64,000 bases of DNA from AP-15 sp963737145 (lineage in GTDB: Bacteria; Pseudomonadota; Alphaproteobacteria; ATCC43930; CGMCC-115725): the NCBI GenBank assembly GCA_963737145.1, contig CAVTRO010000001.1, positions 744,001 to 808,000 of the forward strand. Reading direction: 5' to 3'. Under the pieces are notes generated by a model. The model was not told where the DNA came from. It made no database searches and saw only the letters and a list, made by a program, of their open reading frames with translations. A program made the position numbers and the translations under genes. This document shows positions 16,567-25,724 of the stretch, one piece after another (position 1 is the stretch's first letter; every line of letters starts with the position of its first letter).

Positions 16567-18021
16567 ATGTCCGCAAAAAAAACCCTTCCCCAACGCCTCC
16601 GGCGCCAGTCGCGGACAACACCAACATCATGACCGCCGGTCCGCGCGGCCCAGCACTGCTGCAGGACATCTGGCTGCTCGAAAAGCTGGCGCGTTTTCGA
16701 TCGCGAAGTCATCCCAGAGCACCGCATGCACGCCAAGGGTTGGGGTGCCCACGGCACCTTCACGGCGACGCACGACATCACCCGCTTTACCAACGCGAAG
16801 ATCTTCAGCACGATCGGCAAGCAGACGCCGATGTTAGTGCGTTTCTCCACCGTCGCGGGCGAGCGCGGCGCCGCCGACGCCGAGCGCGACATACGCGGCA
16901 CCGCACTGAAGTTCTACACCGAAGAAGGTAACCTGGGACATCGTCGGCAACAACACGCCGGTGTTCTTCTTTCGCGACCCGCTCCGCTTCCCGATCTCAA
17001 CCACGCGATCAAGCGCGACCCGCGTACCGGAATGCACAGCGCCGACAACAACTGGGATTTCTGGACCCTGCTGCCCGAAGCGCTGCACCAGGTCACAGTC
17101 GTCATGTCCGACCGCGGCATCCCGAAGAGCTTCCGGAACATGCAGCTGTTCGGCGACCACACCTTTTCGATGATCAATGCGGCGAACAAACGCGTCTGGG
17201 TCAATTCCATTTCCGGACCCACCAGGGCATTCAAAACCTGACCGATTCCGAGGCCGAGGCCCTCGTGGCAAAAGACGCGAAAGCCACGGCCGCGACCTCT
17301 TCAATGCGATCGAAGCCGGCGACTTCCCGCGCTGGACGCTCTTCATCCAGGCAATGACGGAAGCGCAGGCGAAGACGCACCGACACAATCCGTTCGACCT
17401 GACTGAGGTCTGGCGCAAGGCCGAGTACCCGCTGATCGAGGTCGGCGCCATGGAGCTCAACCGCTGGCCGACAACTATTTCGCCGAAGTCGAGCAGGCGG
17501 CGTTCGGGCCATCGAACGTCGTCCCCGGCATTAGCTTCTCTCCGGATCGGATGCTGCAGGCGCGCCTGTTCTCGTATAGCGACGCGGTTCGTTACCGCCT
17601 CGGCGTCAACTTCTACCAGATCCCGGTCAACGCGCCGAAATGCCCGTTCATGAGCTACCACCGGGACGGCAAGATGCGGGTCGACGGCAATCTCGGCGGC
17701 GCCACGAGCTTCAACCCCAACAGCACCGGGTTATGGGACAATCAGCCCGATTTCGCCGAGCCGCCGTTGCCCATTGAAGGCGAGGCGGCCCACTACAACC
17801 ATTACGCCGACGACGACCACTGGGAGCAGCCCGGCAATCTGTTCCGGCTGATGACGCCGGCGCAGCAGCAAGCTTTGTTCGAGAACACGGCACGAGCGAT
17901 GGGCGATGCTCGGCAGCACATCAAGGAACGCCATGCCCGGAATTGCTGGCGCGCCGATCCGGCCTACGGCGAGGGGGTCGCACGGGCTCTCGGCCTCGAG
18001 GAGCCTGAGTTCGCCAAATAA
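16567..18021 (+). pseudogene. Monofunctional heme catalase with multiple frameshifts
   Basis: Joining the frames gives a full-length clade-type catalase of about 485 residues. Recognisable parts are NIMTAGPRGPALLQDIWLLE, the distal His region KGWGAHGTFTATHD, the Asn region NNTPVFFFRDP, NNWDFWTLLPEALHQ, and the proximal Tyr region FSYSDAVRYRLG. Frame changes are needed near 16600, 16690, 16930, 16985, 17210, 17285 and 17475, all compatible with one-base indels because overall length is conserved. The ATG at 16567 starts a natural N-terminus (MSAKKTLP). So many shifts in one gene suggest a true pseudogene, but part may be sequence error, given the frameshift in glnS. Confidence 0.85.
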
Positions 18022-18144
18022 CCGACCCGTGACACGGCCACCGGCAAACTGACCTGAGTATGCCTGGCCGACCCCCAGCTTTTGAAGGCGTAGAGCCGCT
18101 TCAGCCTCGCGCGCAAGTTTGCTCACGCCCATTGGAGACAGTGC

Positions 18145-19115
18145 ATGACCATTGATAATAACCTGGATCTTCCGATCACCAGTAGACATCGCCACCGGCG
18201 GCCCCTAAACGGAAGCATCGGCTTTGTCGGGCTGGGTCGCATGGGCAGCGTCATGGCGGCCAATCTGGCGGCCGGGGGTTGCCGGGTGATCGCCTATATC
18301 CGCCGCCCGGACCGTGCGGCAGAAATCCGATCCCTCGGCGTTGAGCCGAAGCTCCGTATCGCCGATCTGTTCGATTGCGATTTCGTCATCAGCATGCTGC
18401 CTGACGACGCTGCGGTTCGTGAGGCGGTATTCGGCAAAACCGGGGAAGGGGGGTTGGTCGCCGGTCTGAAGCCAAATGCCGTGCATCTCTCGATGAGCAC
18501 GATAGGCACGGCTGCGCCACGCGAATTCGCCGAGGAGCACGAAAAGCACGGCCAGTACTATGTCTCGGCGCCGGTGTTCGGCAACCCCGATGCGGCCCAA
18601 GCCCACGAATTGTTCATCATTGCGGCCGGCGCCGATGACCCGCTCGAGCGTTGCCGCCCTCTGTTCGACCTGCTTGGCCAACGGACCTTTGTCATCGGCA
18701 GCGACCCCGAGAGCGCCAACCTGGTCAAAATCATCGGCAATGCCATGATGGCGACTACATTGGCAATGCTCGGCGAGGCGCTCGAGCTGGTGCGTAAGCG
18801 CAGCCTCGATCCGGCCGCGGTTCTCGACATCTAACTTCGACGATGTTCGGCAGCCGGATCCATAAGCTTTACGGCGCCAAAATCGTCGCGCAGCGCTTCG
18901 CGCCTTCGGGCTTTGTGCTTCCACTGGCATTCAAGAATGTTCTTTTGGCCCTGGCGGAAGCGGAGAGGGCCAACGTCCCGATGCCCTCGGTCAGTGTCGT
19001 GCGAGACCGAATGATCACCGGTCTGGCCCACGGTTACGCGGAACTCGACTGGTCGGCTCTGGGTCTGATCGCAACCGAAGCGGCCGGAATCGAAGACCGA
19101 GTAGACGCCGAGTGA
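18145..19115 (+). pseudogene. NAD(P)-dependent 3-hydroxyisobutyrate-dehydrogenase-like protein, one-base frameshift
   Basis: The first 229 codons encode a beta-hydroxyacid dehydrogenase. They include the nucleotide-binding GFVGLGRMG near residue 27 and the catalytic-lysine segment NLVKIIGNAMM near residue 195. At 18831-18833 a stop appears after LDI. The rest of the C-terminal helical domain (LTSTMFGSRIHKLYGAKIV onward) continues in another frame to 19115. Restoring one base before the TAA yields LDILTSTMFG, the normal family sequence, so a single deletion broke the gene. The combined length of about 323 codons is slightly long for the family because of an N-terminal extension of about 20 residues. 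Confidence 0.82.
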
Positions 19116-19180
19116 GGCTGAAGGATGCGACCACCCCCCAGCTCATAGCATTGGAGATGACCATGACGGTGAATATCAAT

Positions 19181-19995
19181 ATGGAACTAGCGACTATAGC
19201 CGGCACAAACTTGGCTGTATGCGCGTTGGCCTTGGAACCTGGGCGATCGGCGGCTGGATGTGGGGCGGTACCGACGAAGATGAGTTCGATCAAGACCATT
19301 CACGCCGCCCTCGAGCGCGGAGTCAATCTGATCGACACCGCGCCGGCTTACGGGTTTGGCCGCTCCGAAGAGATTGTCGGCCGCGCGATTGCCGGTGCGC
19401 ACTCGCGCTCGCGCGTCGTGATTGCCACGAAGGTGGGCCTGCAGTGGAACGACGGGAAGGTTTTCCGCAATGCCAGCCGCGACCGCATCCTGCGCGAGGT
19501 CACCAACTCGTTGCGACGGCTGCGCACCGACTACATCGACGTTTATCACGTCCATTGGCCCGATCCGCTGGTACCGGTTGAAGAGACTGCCGCAGCGACG
19601 CAGACGCTCTTCAAGCAAGGGAAGATCCGCGCTATCGGAGTAAGCAATTTCTCGACGGCCCAGATCGAACGGTTTCGCCGCGTCTCGGCACTGCACGTCG
19701 TACAGCCGCCCTATAATTTGCTCGAGCGCGAAATCGAGGCAAAGCTTCTGCCCTATTGCCGGAAATCGGAATTCGCAACGTTGACCTATGGCGCGCTGTG
19801 TCGCGGGCTGTGTCCGGCAAGCTACAAGCAGACGCGCACTTTGAGGGCGACGATCTCCGGTTAACGGACCCGAAATTCCAGTCGCCGTGCTATATCGAAT
19901 ATCTTGCTGCGGTCAGGCGTCTCGACCAATTCGCGAGAGATCACCCGACTTCGCCGATTCGACCCTGCGTCCTGCGATTTTCGCAGAGCAAGTGA
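19181..19995 (+). pseudogene. Aldo/keto reductase, frameshifted
   Basis: The parts of an NADPH-dependent aldo/keto reductase lie in three frames. The start MELATIAGTNLAV (19181) is followed in a second frame by RVGLGTWAIGGWMWGGTDED. The main body has the catalytic pattern NLIDTAPAYGFG (Asp, Tyr), VIATKVG (Lys) and YHVHWPD (His). The tail GKLQADAHFEGDDLRLTDP is in yet another frame ending at 19995. Indels are needed near 19215, 19275 and 19810. Roughly 270 codons of a family usually near 320 are present, so the last part may be lost. It lies just after the broken dehydrogenase, and both could once have served one pathway. Confidence 0.78.
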
Positions 19996-20095
19996 TTGAT
20001 CGGCAAGGGTCGGGGGGCCAAAACGCGGGAAATCGGCCGTGGTGCCGACCGAGTCTATTCTCACGGTCGCCAATGTGGCGAGAATTGGCGGCCAT

Positions 20096-21893
20096 CATGT
20101 TCTTGCGCTGCAAGGGTTCGCCGGAAGGATGGCCAGCAACATCGCTATTGGAGCGTTGTCGAGAACGCGCGGGTCGCCGGCGGGCGCGTTGTGCAGCGGC
20201 ACGTGCTGTACCTGGGTGAGATCAACGACACGCAGGAATTGGCATGGCGGCGGTCGATCGAGGTGCTCGAGGAAGGCGCCACGCAACCGCGGACGCTGTC
20301 GCTGTTTCCGGAAGACCGCTGCGCAGGAGTGCTGGCGGACGCCTCGATCGTCGGCGTCAAGCTGTCGGAATTGCGCCTGCGCAAGCCACGGCAGTGGGGC
20401 GCGTGCTGGCTGGCGCTGCTGCTGTGGCGCGAGCTGCAGCTCGATCTGTTCTGGTCGAAGCGGCTGGGAGTGAGCCGCAAGGGGACGCGGTGGGATCAGG
20501 TGCTGTTCGTGCTGGCCGCCTACCGCTTGCTGTCGCCGGGCAGCGAATGGCGGCTGCATCGCGAGTGGTTTCAGCGCAGCGCGCTCGCCGATCTGCTGGG
20601 CGAGGATGCGGGGCTGGCCGAGATCCACAAGCTATATCGCTGTCATGACCGGCTGCTGGTACACAAGCAGGCGGTCTTCGATCACCTGACGCGGCGGTGG
20701 CGCGATCTGTTCAACATCAGCTACGACGTGCTGCTCTACGATCTGACGGGCACCTATTTCGAGGCGGATCCGCCGTTTCCGGAAGGCGACAAGCGGCGCT
20801 TCGGGTACTCGCGCGATCACCGGTCGGATTGTGTGCAGATCGTCATTGCCACCCGCTTCCGCGAGGGCAGGCTCTGGTGGTGACCCCCGAAGGCCTGCCG
20901 CTGGCCTAATGAGGTGCTGCCCGGCAATACCGCCGACAAGACGACGTTGCGGGGCTTTCTCGAACGCATCGAGGAGCAATACGGCAAGGCGCGCCGAGTG
21001 TGGCTGATGGACCGCGGCGTGCCGACCGAGGAGGTGCTCGCCGAGATGCGCGCGGCCGACCCGCCGGTGCATTATTTGGTGGGTTACGCCGAAGGGTCGC
21101 CTGACGCGCCTGGAGAAGCATCTGGTCGCCAAGCCGTGGCAGGAGGCGACCTGGCGTGCAGGTCAAGCTGCTGGCGCAAGAGAGCGAGCTCTACGTGTTG
21201 GCCCAGAGCCGCGACCGCGTCGCCAAGGAGCGCGCGATGCGGCGGCGCCAGTTGAAGCGGCTGTGGGTGCGGCTCAAGCAACTGTCGACGATGCAGCTGA
21301 CGCGTGAGGAGTTGCTGATGAAACTCGGCGCTGCACGCGATCAATCCCGTACAGCCTGGCGCCTGGTCGTGATCGCGGTCGCCACAGACAGCGTTACGTT
21401 CAGCTATCGGCTCGATCGCGACAAGCTGCGGCAAGCCCGCTCGCGCGAAGGCCGCTACCTGTTGCGCACCAATCTCGTTGAGGAAGACCCAGCCAAGCTG
21501 TGGAGCCATTACCTGCTGCTGGTGGCGGTCGAGGAGGCGTTCAAGAACCTCAAAGGCGATTTCGCGATCCGGCTGGTCTTTCACCAGCGCGAGGCGCGCA
21601 TCGAGGCCCACGTCTTCATTGCCTTCTTGGCCTATTGCCTGCACGTCACGCTGGCGCGGCGCCTGCATGCGCTGGCGCCGGGGCTGACGCCGCGCGCCGT
21701 GCTGGAGAAGTTTGCCGCCGTGCAGATGATCGAGGTGCACCTGCCGACCACCGATGGCCGCGAGCTGGTGCTCACCCGCTATACCGAGCCCGAACCCGAA
21801 CTCAGCCTGTTGCTGAAGAAACTCAAACTGGAGCTGCCCGCTCAACCGCCCCCCAAAATCACCGCCGGGCCCGTGCCGCCGATCCCGCTGTAG
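20096..21893 (+). mobile_element. IS1634-type (IS4 superfamily) transposase, broken by frameshifts
   Basis: The sequence opens with MFLRCK and changes frame before KDGQQHRYWSVVENARV, the typical IS1634 N-terminus. It continues through the catalytic DDE regions: YDLTGTYFEA (first Asp), VWLMDRGVPTEEVL (second Asp) and VEEAFKNLKG, with the following His/Arg-rich segment, for the Glu. Frame breaks occur near 20115, 20870-20910 and 21095-21155. Joined length is about 600 codons, normal for IS1634 members. The terminal inverted repeats were not identified with confidence, so the limits given are those of the transposase gene. The copy cannot make active transposase as read. Confidence 0.85.
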
Positions 21894-22200
21894 TGCCGAC
21901 CGTCGGGGGCCGACCTCAGCAATCTCAACTGCTTAGGCGCCCTAAAGTGCTCGAATAGGCGAAGTTAGGTTAAGCGCGTGCTCGAGGTCGATCTCGACGG
22001 CGAGGAGGTGACACTTGCGCTTTATTACCTACCGTCTACCTAGCTAGCCCCCGGCCATGTTTCTCAATTCCTGAATTCAGGCGTGCGGCCGAAATTCCAC
22101 ATCGAGCAAGGCCCTGCCCCGCACGCCGCAATTCCCCAACGCAGCTGCCGCTCCAACGACATCAAGCGCATAGCCGGTGCCGCCCCTTGCAACAGAGCGG
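21894..22200. other. Junk-like region between the IS remnant and umuC
   Basis: No convincing gene. A short open frame at about 21979-22044 (start VLEVDLDGEEVTLALYY) could be a fragment of an unknown protein end. The outer end of the IS element probably lies in the first part of this stretch. Confidence 0.3.
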
Positions 22201-23366
22201 TTAAACGAGCAACAGATCATCCCAGACGGTCGTATAGCAGGGCGAAAGAAACTCGCGGCGCAGCTTCCACGGCCGCTGCCGGCGTCCGGCGGCGGCGAAA
22301 CTCACGGTGTCGCGGCCGAAGCGCAGGTTGAGGCCGTCGAGCGTGCGCATCAGCGTCACCCGCCGCTCGCTGTCCAGCTGATCGAAAACGCCCGCCTGCA
22401 CCGCTGATGCCGGATGCAGATCGAGCAGCATGACGCCGGCTTTCTTGTATCGATAGCCGTCGCGCCAGATTGCAGCGAGGGCGGCCAGCGCGGCGCCGAT
22501 CAGCTTGCCGCTGTCGCTCGTGGCACCGGCAGCTGCACCGTCCGGGCCGCATGATGCTGCGGTTCAGCGGGCTGGAATTGGTGGTCTCGACGAACACCAT
22601 CAGGCTTGCCGTCGCCAGATGCTGGCGGCGCAGCTTTTCGGCCGCGCGCGTGGTGTAGGCGGCAACCGCTTCGCGCAATTCCGCCAGCACCGTCACCGGC
22701 CGGCCGAAGGAGCGCGACGCCATGATGCTTTTGCGGTCGGGAATTTCACATTCGAGATTGAGGCACCGCACGCCACGCAGTTTGAGCGCCAGGTGCTGGT
22801 GACGACACCGAGCCGCTCGCGGATCAAACGGGCATCGCTGCGTTTGAGATCGAGCGGCGTTGCAATGCCAAGCGCCACGAGACGAGCGGCCAGGCGGCCG
22901 GCGACGCCCCACAGATCGGCGAGCTCCATGCGCGCCAGGGCGGCATCCTGCGCCGCTTCCTCGAGCAGCAGCACGCACTCACGTTCCGGGTCTTTTTTCG
23001 CAAAACGATTGTCCACCTTGGCCAGCGTCTTGGTCGGCGCAATGCCGATCGATACCGGAATGCCCGTCCATTGCAGCACGGCCGCGCGCAGCGCCCGCGC
23101 CTGCGCTTCCAGCGGCGCACCGAAACCATCCATGCCGAGAAAGGCTTCGAGCGCACGATGACGCCGGCGGCGGCGAAACGCGCGCGGTGCAGATGCCACG
23201 GCGCCCTCATCTCGATGCCGAGCGCCTTGGCCTCATTGCTGCGCGCGATCACGCAGCCGTCATTGTTCGACAGCACCACGACCGGGCGGCCGCGCAATTC
23301 CGGCTGGAACACGCGCTCGCACGACACATAGAAATTGTTGCAGTCGACGAGGGCCAGCGGGCTCAC
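22201..23366 (-). pseudogene. umuC: Error-prone DNA polymerase V subunit UmuC, frameshifted
   Basis: The GTG at 23366 begins two bases after the umuD stop and opens with the Y-family start ALVDCNNFYVSCERVF, then VVVLSNNDGCVIARSNEAK. The frame changes near 23190. It continues with IPVSIGIAPTKTLAKVDNRF and LWGVAGRLAARL, changes again near 22800, then after ASRSFGRPVTVLAELREAVA once more near 22540, and reaches the normal C-terminus (RTLDGLNLRFGRDTVSFAA, then FLSPCYTTVWDDLL) at 22201. Overall length is slightly short of the usual 420 codons. As read it cannot give a working translesion polymerase. The intact umuD next to it suggests either recent decay or indel errors. Confidence 0.82.
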
Positions 23367-23368
23367 GG

Positions 23369-23926
23369 TCACAGCATGCGGATGCTGCGCGTGATCACTC
23401 CCCACACCTCCACCGTCTGTCCGTCGGCAATCAGCATGTCGGCGAAGGCGGGGTTTTCGGCCTGCAGCCACACCGCGCCGTCCTTGACGCGATAGCGTTT
23501 CACGGTGAAGGCGCCATCCACCAGCGCCAGGATGACGCTGCCGTTGACCGCCTCGCGGGCGCGGTCGACGACCGCGATATCGCCGGGGAAAATGCCGGCG
23601 CCGGTCATGCTCTCGCCCTCGATGCGAATGGCGAAGGTCGCCGCCGGATGCTCGATAAGCAGTTCGTTAAAGTCGAGCGGCCGGTCGACATAGTCCTCGG
23701 CCGGCGACGGAAACCCGCACGCCGCCGACCAGGCCATCATCGGAACGCGCTGTGCCGTCCGGCTCTCGACATCGAGAAATGCAGCGACATCGCCCGGATT
23801 TTTCGCGGCCGCGAGCTTGCGCGCCATCTCGGCCAGCTTGACCGGCAGCCGCACGACCTTGGTCCGCAGTCCGGGTCGCCGCCCCGCCCCTGCCCGCCGC
23901 CCGCCGTGATTCTTTTCTGCGCTCAT
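23369..23926 (-). CDS. umuD: UmuD-like self-cleaving SOS protein
   Basis: The product has 185 residues, longer than classical UmuD because of an N-terminal basic tail with GGRRAGAGRRPG. That tail is often seen in alphaproteobacterial and plasmid versions and may bind DNA. The S24 peptidase fold shows the cleavage region ACGFPSPAEDYVD, the nucleophile in GESMTGAGIFPGD and the lysine in LALVDGAFTVKRY. After RecA-stimulated self-cleavage it would form part of polymerase V with UmuC. The ATG at 23926 is supported by AAGGACAG upstream and lies directly behind a 25-bp palindrome, so expression is probably repressor-controlled. The umuC gene follows after two bases. Confidence 0.88.
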   Translation of the reverse strand: MSAEKNHGGRRAGAGRRPGLRTKVVRLPVKLAEMARKLAAAKNPGDVAAFLDVESRTAQRVPMMAWSAACGFPSPAEDYVDRPLDFNELLIEHPAATFAIRIEGESMTGAGIFPGDIAVVDRAREAVNGSVILALVDGAFTVKRYRVKDGAVWLQAENPAFADMLIADGQTVEVWGVITRSIRML

Positions 23927-23936
23927 ACCCGCTGTC

Positions 23937-23961
23937 CTTGAATATTGTGACAATATTCAAG
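23937..23961. promoter_or_regulatory. 25-bp palindromic operator candidate upstream of umuD
   Basis: CTTGAATATTG is followed by a three-base centre and its exact reverse complement, giving two perfect 11-base arms. It ends about 10 bases before the umuD start codon on the minus strand, so a bound dimer would block transcription start or ribosome loading. It does not match the GAAC-N7-GAAC box used by alphaproteobacterial LexA. Confidence 0.65.
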
Positions 23962-24085
23962 ATGCGGCGCTCGATGTCCGGACAATTCATGGCGTTGCGG
24001 GCTGCGGCTCGTCGTCGCCGGCATTGCCCTGGCGCCGGCCGTCCGGCCTCGCCGATACTCGATCCTCTTACCCGGAAAAGGGGCA

Positions 24086-24892
24086 ATGGCGGAGGGGCTC
24101 GATTTCGGGGCGCTGTGGCCGGTTCCGGCCGGCCGGTTTGGCTGGACCGCGCGCGGCAACGCCCCTTGTCTGATGGAAATCGTATCCTGGCTCACCACCG
24201 GCGCGATCGATACCGTCTGGCCCGGCGTCTCTCCGTCCGTCGCCGATTATGTTCAGGCCGCCCAGGACGCCATGGACCACGAGACGCGGCAGAAGCTGCT
24301 GGTGCTTGTGCCGGCCTTGATCCGCTGTTCCGGTGACGCCCATGCGCCCGAAATCGAATCCGCGCGACGGCTTTTACTCGCCCAGAGATCGCTCTCGCTG
24401 CTGGTGCCACTCGTCCTCGAGGCCGCAGGGTGGCCGAAGGAGGCCGCGGTGCTGCGCGGATCCGGCCGTTCTTTTGCGCGCCTTCGAGGCCCCCTGCGCG
24501 AAGCCGCCGAATATGCCGCGACCAACCCTCTTGTAGCCGCCGTGATCGATTGCGCGCAAAAGCTCGTTGCTTGCGCGGATGACGGCGAACCGGCGCGGCA
24601 GTCGCAGTTGCGTTTTCGAACCGCGCAACTGGCGGTCAGCGTCATCCAGTGTAACGACGCGCCGGCGCGCCGACTGCTCCTCGGCGACCGTCCGCGCATG
24701 CGCCTCCTGGAATTCCTCGAGGAAGCGATTATCATGATCACCAAAGAAGCAATCGGCCCGACGCCGCGCCCGCCGCCATTCACCGATCCGTGGGAGGTTC
24801 TCGAAGCCGGCGAACGCTTCAAGGCGGCCATGGCGGAAGGATTTCCTCCCGCTTGCTCCGGCCAATTGGAGACCCGCCCCTTCCCGCGCTAG
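24086..24892 (+). CDS. Hypothetical protein, no recognised family
   Basis: The 268-codon frame starts with ATG behind a GGAAAAGGGGCA site, which makes expression plausible. The product is soluble and mostly helical, with an early tryptophan-rich part (LWPVPAGRFGWTARGN), a leucine-rich middle (SLSLLVPLVLEAAGWP) and a proline-rich tail. I see no signal peptide, membrane segment or catalytic motif. It is divergent from umuD and shares the 160-base upstream region with the palindromic operator, so it might be part of the same damage response; that is only positional inference. Confidence 0.55.
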   Translation: MAEGLDFGALWPVPAGRFGWTARGNAPCLMEIVSWLTTGAIDTVWPGVSPSVADYVQAAQDAMDHETRQKLLVLVPALIRCSGDAHAPEIESARRLLLAQRSLSLLVPLVLEAAGWPKEAAVLRGSGRSFARLRGPLREAAEYAATNPLVAAVIDCAQKLVACADDGEPARQSQLRFRTAQLAVSVIQCNDAPARRLLLGDRPRMRLLEFLEEAIIMITKEAIGPTPRPPPFTDPWEVLEAGERFKAAMAEGFPPACSGQLETRPFPR

Positions 24893-24901
24893 GATGGCGC
24901 C

Positions 24902-24985
24902 ATGTGTGGACGCGCCCGTCTTTCCTCCGATGTCAGCGAAATCAAGCTGGTTTTCTCGATCCCGGCCGAGCGGCCGGCGCCGTCA
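24902..24985 (+). pseudogene. 5' stub of an SRAP/HMCES-family (YedK-like) gene
   Basis: The first 28 codons, MCGRARLSSDVSEIKLVFSI and a few more, match the start of SRAP proteins exactly where the catalytic Cys2 lies. These proteins covalently trap abasic sites in single-stranded DNA. After about base 24985 the match stops abruptly and the sequence changes to minus-strand material from another gene. Confidence 0.7.
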
Positions 24986-25150
24986 GTAGCACAGCGCCGA
25001 CATTGGCGATCCAAAAATGTAGCATCGCAAACCGACTTTGGGCCGCCGCGGGGTATTGGCGATAGACCAAAGCATACAGCGCCATTGACACCCATCCAAC
25101 CAGATTGAGATGGGCGTGGGCCGACGCCTGCGTGAAATCCTCCCTTATTC
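24984..25150 (-). pseudogene. Fragment of a heme-copper-oxidase-like membrane protein
   Basis: About 55 residues read MGIREDFTQASAHAHLNLVG and continue through VSMALYALVYR and MLHFWIANVGAVLL. This is typical of small cbb3/CcoN-related membrane proteins with paired histidines in the first helices. Both ends are cut: on one side by the SRAP stub, on the other by the reverse-transcriptase remnant. Confidence 0.55.
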
Positions 25151-25169
25151 CCATGGTGATGCCAGAAAC

Positions 25170-25437
25170 ACCTGCTTGAGCCATTCCGCTTGTCGCGGAA
25201 GGCCCCATGCATCCGCCGCCGGAGTTCCTCCTTGATTTCCGTGAGCTTCGCCTGCACGCGGTCGCGCCGGCTCTTCCTGTGGATCAGGAACTTGCGGTTG
25301 CTTGACTTGCCGCAGATGAAGGTGAAGCCCAGAAAGTTGAAGGTGTCCGGTTTGCCAAGCCCGCGCTGCGCGCGGTCGGTCGTCGCGTGACGGCCGAACT
25401 CGATCAGGCGGGTCTTGTCCGGATCCGGCTGAAAAAT
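25170..25437 (-). pseudogene. Fragment of a group II intron reverse transcriptase/maturase
   Basis: The minus strand encodes PDKTRLIEFGRHATTDRAQR, then GLGKPDTFNFLGFTFICGKSS and RRDRVQAKLTEIKEELRRRMH. This is the palm-to-thumb region of LtrA-type intron proteins. The catalytic YADD part is missing upstream and the maturase domain is missing downstream. I did not find domain V of the intron RNA next to it. Confidence 0.75.
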
Positions 25438-25505
25438 CCCGACACCAGCGACACTAACGCCCTCGCGTTGAGCAGGGGGAAGGCCGGGTTCAACCGCCCA
25501 CTAAT

Positions 25506-25670
25506 GTGCGGTTCGGGCCGGACGAGTGCGCCTATGTCGTCGATTACGGCGCGGTGCGGGACCCCGGCGGCGGGCCCGGCGAAGCGACCCGTTTTGTCGA
25601 TCCCGCCGATGCGCCCCTGGTTCAGATCCCAGGTACGGGGACGATCTTCAAGATCTATGCAACGCATTAG
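25506..25670 (+). pseudogene. Unassigned C-terminal fragment ahead of a terminator
   Basis: An open frame of 54 codons (VRFGPDECAYVVDYGAV, then TRFVDPADAPLVQIPGTGT) has protein-like composition and ends just before a good intrinsic terminator, as a real gene end would. No start or upstream part exists. I do not recognise the family. Confidence 0.35.
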
Positions 25671-25689
25671 TCCAAACATGGCCAATCGG

Positions 25690-25715
25690 GGGCGGTCACG
25701 GCCGCCCTCTTTTTT
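25690..25715 (+). terminator. Intrinsic terminator
   Basis: GGGCGG (25690-25695) and CCGCCC (25702-25707) form a six-pair GC stem with a six-base loop, followed by TCTTTTTT. It reads on the plus strand and would end transcription of whatever gene once finished at 25670. Confidence 0.75.
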
Positions 25716-25724
25716 GGCTTGACG

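Noticed and set aside
23927..24085. LexA box of the GAAC-N7-GAAC type between umuD and 24086
   Set aside because: The motif is absent; only the different 25-bp palindrome is present.
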